Part shown: positions 5,786-6,263 of the stretch, piece by piece | How positions within the stretch are numbered: the stretch's first letter is position 1 | Layout: each line of letters opens with the position of its first letter | NCBI GenBank assembly: GCA_009783495.1 | Contig: WRDJ01000045.1 | Coordinates: 1 to 6,263, forward strand | Length of the DNA stretch: 6,263 nucleotides | Reading direction: 5' to 3' | Origin: Clostridiales bacterium | GTDB taxonomy: Bacteria > Bacillota > Dehalobacteriia > UBA4068 | The notes under the pieces: model-generated | The model's input: only the letters and a program-made list of their open reading frames with translations | Databases searched by the model: none | Told to the model about the DNA's origin: nothing | Program-made: the position numbers and the translations under genes

Positions 5786-6001
5786 TTAAAAGTAGAATTC
5801 TGTGATAGCGACTTTATTAAGAAGATAACCTACCACAACAGAAGAAACTAAACAAAAAACAAACCTTCCATAGCTTTTTTCAACAAAAAGAGAAATGAAC
5901 GAAACTGCTAATAAAACAACAGGGACTACCAGAACACCAATCCACAGATATGTAGTTTGAAAGCTATTCGGTCTTATGATTATTGGCTTATCTGTATTCA
6001 T
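5786..6001 (-). CDS. N-terminal, membrane-anchor part of the frameshifted gene
   Basis: This 71-residue frame starts at ATG 6001-5999 after a strong AAAGGAGG five bases upstream. Residues about 18-40 (YLWIGVLVVPVVLLAVSFIS) and 45-62 (RFVFCLVSSVVVGYLL) are membrane segments with a short charged loop (EKSYG) between. If translated alone it would be a small two-helix membrane protein. The frame remains open upstream of the ATG for about 79 codons, but that stretch is GC-rich repeat-like sequence and the Shine-Dalgarno fixes the start. Confidence 0.6.
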   Translation of the reverse strand: MNTDKPIIIRPNSFQTTYLWIGVLVVPVVLLAVSFISLFVEKSYGRFVFCLVSSVVVGYLLNKVAITEFYF

Positions 6002-6015
6002 AATAACCTCCTTTC

Positions 6016-6263
6016 CTTCGCCAAGCGACGGAACAGCAAAAGCACACTTAAACAAGTATCCAAAAGCAGCGAGCGGAACAAGGCGCGTCAAGCCGAGGGA
6101 GCCGAACGTATAGCGTAATACGTGAGCGGCCGAGGCGCTAAACACACACGAGGAGCTAAAAGTGGCAAGCAGTACAAGGAAACCGCGAACCGCGACCGCA
6201 GGCGTACTCGTTTGTACGTCGAGGATCGCGGAGACCACCCCAAAAATCTAAAGATTTTCGGGG
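6016..6263 (-). other. GC-richer, inverted-repeat-rich leader or dispersed structured repeat
   Basis: No convincing gene is seen here, although a minus-strand frame runs through it into the downstream ORF. Several pairings are possible. CCGCGA at 6183-6188 and again at 6190-6195 can each pair with TCGCGG 6226-6231. GTACAA 6172-6177 can pair with TTGTAC 6212-6217, while CGTAC 6203-6207 can pair with GTACG 6214-6218, so the two are mutually exclusive. CGTAT/ATACG flank about 6109-6122. At the edge, 6238-6248 pairs with 6253-6263 (CCCCAAAAATC / GATTTTCGGGG, one mismatch, TAAA loop). It lies directly before the Shine-Dalgarno of the AT-rich gene. It could be a structured 5' leader or a dispersed repeat; its right limit is outside the window. 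Confidence 0.45.

Larger units (their letters stand above)
5488..6001 (-). pseudogene. Frameshifted gene: two-helix membrane anchor plus soluble C-terminal domain
   Basis: Two overlapping minus-strand frames join into one sensible 170-residue protein if one base is skipped near 5787. The first frame ends ...VAITEFYF at TAA (5786-5788); the next frame continues KITFIGTKIFANKTNVPAG... without any start codon of its own before residue M at 5709. Joined, the product has two membrane segments and a soluble domain that ends LRILEMIKERGG, a layout like membrane-anchored bacterial PH-like proteins. The gene is visibly AT-richer than everything else in the window, which suggests acquisition from elsewhere. 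A sequencing error or programmed frameshift would also explain the split. Confidence 0.65.

Noticed and set aside
6002..6238. N-terminal extension of the membrane-anchor ORF
   Set aside because: The frame is open, but a strong AAAGGAGG five bases before ATG 6001 sets the start, and the upstream stretch is inverted-repeat-rich and differs in composition.

Overview
The window looks like chromosomal DNA of an endospore-forming member of the Bacillota. The main evidence is a sporulation cluster: a SpoVID/SipL-like coat morphogenesis protein (SPOCS-like N-terminus, acidic/proline-rich linker, C-terminal LysM) followed by two CotS/YsxE-family proteins. This is the same order as the spoVID-ysxE pair of Bacillus. 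Most of the window is moderately GC-rich. Together with a secreted, His-containing helical protein, this would fit a spore-forming Negativicute or a Peptococcaceae-type clostridium, but the sequence does not settle which.

Layout. (1) 1-221, minus: the N-terminal part of a P-loop ATPase that runs off the left edge. It starts at GTG and is divergent from the spore cluster. (2) 222-352: divergent control region with a SigE-like promoter candidate facing right. (3) 353-3398, plus: SpoVID/SipL-like gene, then two paralogous CotS/YsxE-like genes. Both paralogues have lost the catalytic residues of the kinase fold and are probably pseudokinases. The junction between them carries a 23-bp perfect direct duplication 135 bp apart, leaving a relic ribosome-binding site and start codon. 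(4) 3475-3512: strong hairpin terminator between convergent genes. (5) 3514-4014, minus: small secreted coiled-coil protein. (6) 4213-5268, minus: AbrB-family (AmoA/PF05145) membrane protein with a clear internal duplication. (7) 5269-5487: intergenic tract with two palindromes, one a 21-bp perfect stem. (8) 5488-6001, minus: a visibly AT-richer gene for a two-helix membrane protein with a soluble C-terminal domain, split by a +1 frameshift at a TTT-TAA site. (9) 6002-6263: GC-richer, inverted-repeat-rich sequence that would be the 5' leader of that gene or a dispersed structured repeat.

How the genes fit together: the plus-strand block is most simply read as a mother-cell sporulation operon for spore-coat encasement, with the SpoVID-like protein as scaffold and the two pseudokinases as coat components. 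The minus-strand genes to its right look unrelated to it. The right third is repeat-rich and partly foreign in composition. I did not find a wholly new multi-gene system. The points most worth a second look are the tandem pseudokinases, the duplicated gene junction, the TTT-TAA frameshift and the structured leader.
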